From Halomonas sp. NO4 (lineage in GTDB: Bacteria > Pseudomonadota > Gammaproteobacteria > Pseudomonadales > Halomonadaceae), in assembly GCF_010994375.1 (NCBI RefSeq), contig NZ_WHMA01000028.1:1-35208 (forward strand): a stretch of 35,208 nt of DNA, given 5' to 3'. Position 1 is the stretch's first letter. Every line of letters starts with the position of its first letter. Positions 32,036-35,208 of the stretch are shown piece by piece. The notes under the pieces were generated by a model. The model searched no databases, was not told the origin of the DNA, and saw nothing but the letters and a program-made list of their open reading frames with translations. The position numbers and the translations under genes were made by a program.

Positions 32036-34617
32036 GGCACGACCTCCAGGCCGCCCGGCGGCACGGTGGCGAAGACATGCGAGGCGAAGGTCGGCAGGGC
32101 CACCCGCTGGCTGGTCACGGCGATCTCCAGGCTGTTGGCGCCGGTGCCGAGTCGGGCCAGGGTCTGCGGGGTCAGGGCGATACGCCAGCGCCCCGCCTCC
32201 CGGGGCCGGGCCTCGTCGCGGGCGACCAGGTTGCCGCGCCCGTCGAACAGCAGGTACTGCACCTCCTCGATCGCCTCGCGGGGATAGGGCTCGCCCTGGA
32301 AGGTGATCTCGAGATCGAAGCGTACCGCGCTCGTCTCGTCATCGTCCTGCTGAGCGTCGCCCTCGTCGGGCAGCGCCGACCGGTGGGCGGGCGAGACGCT
32401 TTCCACCACCAGGGGCCCCTCCAAGTCGAGTTCGGGCACCATGGGCTGGCTGAAGCGCAGCCACTTGTCGGCCGGGTCGGGGAACGCCGCGAAGCGCTCG
32501 AGCACCAGGCTGCCCGCCACGGGGTGCACCGAGGCGAGCTGGAATGGGCCGCTGTCGACCCAAAAGTGGTCCCGCTCGGCGTGCCAGTCGGCGAGCGCCC
32601 GGTAGCGCTCGGCCACCTCGTTCTCGCCGACGAGATCGCCCAGCACGGAGGCATAGGGCAGCGTCTCGTCCGCGCGCGCCGCCTCGAGATGCCGCGCGAG
32701 GATCGGCACGCTGGGCCCGGCCACCAGGCTCATCCAGTCGACCTGCAGGCGGTCCGCCTTGTTGGAGGAGAAGGCCAGCTCGCCGCTGCGCTCGGCCAGG
32801 ATGCCCAGCGCCAGGGTGTGCCAGGGCTGGGGCTGGGGCGCGCGCGACGCCGCGATGGTCTCGGCGTCGGGGAAAATCTGGTCGCTGTAGATGTCGATGA
32901 CCAGCGGATCGCGGGAGACGATGTGCCAGCCCCGGAAATGGCGCTGGAAGGCCTCGAAGGTCGGCAGGTGAGCCACATCGAACAGCGGGCTCGCCTCGTC
33001 GGCCCGCGCGAAGGTGAGAATCCAGGGCATCACGATATCGGCCAGCGAGAACCGCGAGCCGTCGTGCCAGCGCCGCTCGAACAGCGCCTCCTCATAGTTC
33101 ACACGCACCCGCGTGCGGGCGGTGATGCCTTCGGGGTGCTTCTCGCCCACGCTGACGAATGCCTGGGCCTCGCTGTCCCAGTCGATCCAGGCCGCCTCGG
33201 GCACGGGGATCTCGTCGACCCGGTTCACGTCCAGCCAATCGAGGGTGCGCACGACCGGCACCGACTCCTGCACGGTCACCTCGGCGCTGTCGATCCGCTG
33301 GGGGCGAAAGAGGCCGGTGAAGGGGTCGGGCAACACCACCGGATCCTGGGTGGCGCGGAGGATCATCTGGTCGAAGATCCAGTTGCTGCCCGCCACCGGG
33401 TTCCAGGGCTCGGTGAGCAGCCCCGGGGTGCCGAACACCATCTCGCCCCCCACCCGGTCGGTATAGCGCAGGGTGTAGGGCCACAGTGCCGAGCCGGAGA
33501 GCCCGCCGGCGAGGTCGACCGCCACTTCGACATTGGCGGCCCGCGCCGAGACGTTGAGCTGGTCGACCAGCCAGACCCGCGCGGAGTTCTCCATGGCGAG
33601 CTCCAGGGCGCGGGCCATCATCGCCTGGCGCTCCTCCCAGGTGGCGTAGTCGCGACGCTGCAAACGCTCGGTCAGCTCATCGAACTCGGGGGATGGCTCG
33701 TAAGCCTGCCACAGCGGCTCGGCGCGACCCCGCGGGGTGTAGTAGAAGCTGAACACCTGTGCCTGGTCGCGCTGGATGGCGATGGCGATCCAACTGCCCG
33801 TGTAGAAGTGCCACTGGCCGGCCGCCGGATCGGTGGCGATCCAGATGCGCGAGGCCTCCTCCGCCGTGCGGTAGCGCCGCTCGACCACGAACCCCAGGTC
33901 TTCCAGCAGGTTTGCGATGTAGTCGCCCACCTGTCGGCGCGCATCTTCGGTCCGAATCAACCCGATCAGCCGCACCGGCTCGCCGTCGTAGTGCCACTGG
34001 CCGTCGACCCGCTCCGCGCCCAGCGCTTCCATCTCGCGGAAGATCGTCTCGCGCGCCGCCTCGGGGTCGTGGGCATAACGCAGCTCCAGTTCGCGTGCCA
34101 CGCCGGCCAGGCGTGCATAGTCGGGAAAGGCGGTGGAGAGCGGCAGAAAGCGCGGCACGGCCAGGCCGCCGTAGAGCTCCTGGGCAACGTAGTCGCGATC
34201 CACCAGGCGGTTGAGCGCCTCGCGGATGGCCGGCACGTGGAAAGGGTTGAGCCCGCCGGTCTCCAGGGTGGGGCCGGCCGGATTGAGCGTCAGCTCGCTG
34301 GTAGTGCCGTAGGCGACGTCGTAGTCCGCCTGCAGCGAATCGCGCAGTTGGCGAAACACCGTGGGGTTGGCGATCCCCTGGCCGAAGACCTGGATCTTGC
34401 CGGCTTCGATGAGCCCGGTGACGCGGCCGACGTCCGCCTCTTGGGTGAAAACGACCCTATCCACCAAGGCACCGCGGCGCCCCTCGAGCTCATCCGCCGT
34501 CAGGTCCTCGTCGACTGCCGGCGCGGCCGGCGGTGGTGACGACGACGGCGGTCGCACGGCCACCACGACGATGCCCACCACGACCAGCGCCAAGCCTGCC
34601 AGCACGAGACGTTTCAT
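32032..34617 (-). CDS. ABC substrate-binding protein, SBP_bac_5-like, with apparently permuted halves
   Basis: The protein has 861 residues; ordinary DppA/OppA proteins have 500-600. An N-terminal hydrophobic segment (5-21) is a signal anchor without a lipobox cysteine. Residues about 50-385 resemble the second half of an SBP_bac_5 protein: VDRVVFTQEADVGRVTGLIE, then IREALNRLVDRDYVAQELYG at 131-150 and VWLVDQLNVSARAANVEV at 348-365. Residues about 393-730 resemble the first half: EPWNPVAGSNWIFD at 403-416, WHDGSRFSLADIV at 517-529 and DSGPFQLASVHPVAGSLVLE at 688-707. A beta-rich tail spans 735-861. I remember similar long proteins from thermophilic archaea and Thermotogota. It is first in the operon. 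Peptides are the default ligand guess; sugars are possible. Confidence 0.85.
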   Translation of the reverse strand: MKRLVLAGLALVVVGIVVVAVRPPSSSPPPAAPAVDEDLTADELEGRRGALVDRVVFTQEADVGRVTGLIEAGKIQVFGQGIANPTVFRQLRDSLQADYDVAYGTTSELTLNPAGPTLETGGLNPFHVPAIREALNRLVDRDYVAQELYGGLAVPRFLPLSTAFPDYARLAGVARELELRYAHDPEAARETIFREMEALGAERVDGQWHYDGEPVRLIGLIRTEDARRQVGDYIANLLEDLGFVVERRYRTAEEASRIWIATDPAAGQWHFYTGSWIAIAIQRDQAQVFSFYYTPRGRAEPLWQAYEPSPEFDELTERLQRRDYATWEERQAMMARALELAMENSARVWLVDQLNVSARAANVEVAVDLAGGLSGSALWPYTLRYTDRVGGEMVFGTPGLLTEPWNPVAGSNWIFDQMILRATQDPVVLPDPFTGLFRPQRIDSAEVTVQESVPVVRTLDWLDVNRVDEIPVPEAAWIDWDSEAQAFVSVGEKHPEGITARTRVRVNYEEALFERRWHDGSRFSLADIVMPWILTFARADEASPLFDVAHLPTFEAFQRHFRGWHIVSRDPLVIDIYSDQIFPDAETIAASRAPQPQPWHTLALGILAERSGELAFSSNKADRLQVDWMSLVAGPSVPILARHLEAARADETLPYASVLGDLVGENEVAERYRALADWHAERDHFWVDSGPFQLASVHPVAGSLVLERFAAFPDPADKWLRFSQPMVPELDLEGPLVVESVSPAHRSALPDEGDAQQDDDETSAVRFDLEITFQGEPYPREAIEEVQYLLFDGRGNLVARDEARPREAGRWRIALTPQTLARLGTGANSLEIAVTSQRVALPTFASHVFATVPPGGLEVVP

Positions 34618-34923
34618 CGCTTCACCGCCGGATTTCCCCCTGGGTGTCCTGTTGCCTCTACCTACACCCTAGGCGAGATGGCCAGTGAAACACTGACCGC
34701 GCATTCAACGAGTCGCGGTTGGTACTCGCCCAGCCAATGCAAGTCTTGCTTCCCGTGCCCTTTGGCTACCGCCCAAGCCAGGTGAAGAAGCTCCTGCTTA
34801 ACCACCACAGCTCGTTGAACGAGCTGACCTGCTTAACTAGGCCAACCCCACAGGAAGCGGGCGAGGCATTTACTGCCATTGTCTTACAACCGCACCGCAA
34901 ATGGTCACAGACAGCCTATCAAC
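34618..34923. other. gene-free lower-GC strip beside the IS element
   Basis: No convincing gene is present in these roughly 300 bp. The right two thirds are visibly poorer in G and C than the rest of the window. A perfect inverted repeat, CAGCTCGTT-G-AACGAGCTG, lies at 34808-34826 and is flanked by two copies of CCTGCTTAAC at 34793-34802 and 34828-34837. The left part should hold the promoter of the peptide ABC operon, but no clear boxes were found. A rightward 84-codon frame crosses into the IS element and shows no family resemblance. Confidence 0.5.
34808..34826. repeat. inverted repeat flanked by direct repeats
   Basis: CAGCTCGTT and AACGAGCTG are perfectly complementary around one G. CCTGCTTAAC occurs on each side at 34793-34802 and 34828-34837. 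It could be a protein-binding site or part of a decayed mobile element. Its function is unknown. Confidence 0.4.
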
Positions 34924-35208
34924 GAGTTATTGTCAATTCTGGTGGATGGCGGTCAGGCCGCATTCCTGTCTGACTGATCGGTTACCTGCTCTCCATCCTG
35001 GAACTTGACGTTGCTGACGACCAGCTCCAGTTTCTGGAAATGCTTGATGCGCCTCCAGCGCTTCTGAGCGCTCTGAAGCAGCTTGAAGACCATCGCCAGG
35101 GTCGTCGCCCGGGAACCGCAGTTCCGGCTGCGCTTACTCCGTAGCCGGACCGTGGCGAAGGTCGACTCGATCGGGTTGGTGGTGCGGATATGCACCCAGT
35201 GCTCTGCC
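34924..35208 (-). mobile_element. IS256-family insertion sequence, 3' end (runs out of the window)
   Basis: The end of the transposase gene lies inside this stretch. The leftward sequence GCCATCCACCAGAATTGACAATAACTC at 34924-34950 begins just after the transposase stop and resembles the remembered terminal repeats of proteobacterial IS256-family elements, which often hold a TTGACAATAAC-like part. The other end is outside the window, so the repeat and the target duplication cannot be checked. Confidence 0.6.
34953..35208 (-). CDS. IS256-family transposase, C-terminal fragment at window edge
   Basis: The reading frame is open through the right edge of the window, so the start is not seen. About 84 codons are visible. 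The segment AEHWVHIRTTNPIESTFATV and the following VRLRSKRSRNCGSRATTL are the conserved C-terminal block of IS256-type (Mutator-like) DDE transposases, with the catalytic Glu in NPIES. It ends KFQDGEQVTDQSDRNAA. The gene may well be intact beyond the window; nothing here shows a frameshift. Confidence 0.9.
   Translation of the reverse strand, partial: AEHWVHIRTTNPIESTFATVRLRSKRSRNCGSRATTLAMVFKLLQSAQKRWRRIKHFQKLELVVSNVKFQDGEQVTDQSDRNAA

Noticed and set aside
32077..34539. Rightward 820-codon open frame opposite the binding protein gene
   Set aside because: It mirrors a well-supported gene in high-GC DNA, is rich in Gly, Ala, Arg and His, has no recognisable motif and no ribosome site.
34793..34837. 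Possible integron attC-like site
   Set aside because: The GTTGAAC and TTAAC elements are not arranged as the paired core sites of an attC, and no cassette or integrase is seen.
34719..34973. Rightward 84-codon frame near the right end
   Set aside because: It crosses the inferred IS boundary, has no ribosome site and resembles no family known to me.

Overview
The window is high-GC, tightly packed bacterial DNA. Gene content suggests a halophilic gammaproteobacterium of the Halomonas type: a MaoC-Pta fusion next to an acetate kinase, a TRAP-type gluconate locus with an Escherichia-like GntR, and an acidic C-terminal tail on the RidA protein. No rRNA, tRNA or CRISPR array was seen. The assignment is an inference from gene content.

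Left part (1-8400). A leftward block runs from a GlxA-type AraC regulator to an ECF42-type sigma factor, then to a YCII-VOC fusion protein, a YCII protein and a DUF1428 protein. Between the sigma gene and its presumed targets lies a TGTCGA-N17-CGAC element that fits the promoter remembered for ECF42 sigma factors. Rightward genes follow: a SAM methyltransferase and a PLP-dependent threonine/serine dehydratase-like enzyme. Then a LysE-type exporter and a MocR-type regulator diverge around a perfect 12-bp inverted repeat.

Middle part (8400-22830). This holds leftward maoC-pta and ackA (acyl-phosphate metabolism), rightward ridA, and a four-gene leftward metal ABC importer of the TroABCD/MntABCD type. 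One of its permeases ends in a DtxR-like domain, and a Fur-like box lies upstream. A cytochrome b561 gene follows. Then comes a five-gene leftward operon, TRAP binding protein, small and large permeases, gluconokinase and GntR, preceded by a perfect TGTTACCGGTAACA palindrome. A C45-type acyltransferase/hydrolase and a YbaK-type tRNA deacylase gene lie rightward.

Right part (22830-35208). A ClC protein that lacks the gating glutamate overlaps the gene for an orphan ABC binding protein. Convergent to these is a leftward block made of a complete oligopeptide/dipeptide-type ABC importer (binding protein, two permeases, two ATPases), a GFA-family protein and a DUF1624 membrane protein. The binding protein is 861 residues long and appears to carry the two halves of the SBP_bac_5 fold in reversed order. 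Both permeases carry extra soluble domains. This operon is the most unusual system in the window. A lower-GC, gene-free strip and the 3' end of an IS256-family transposase close the window.
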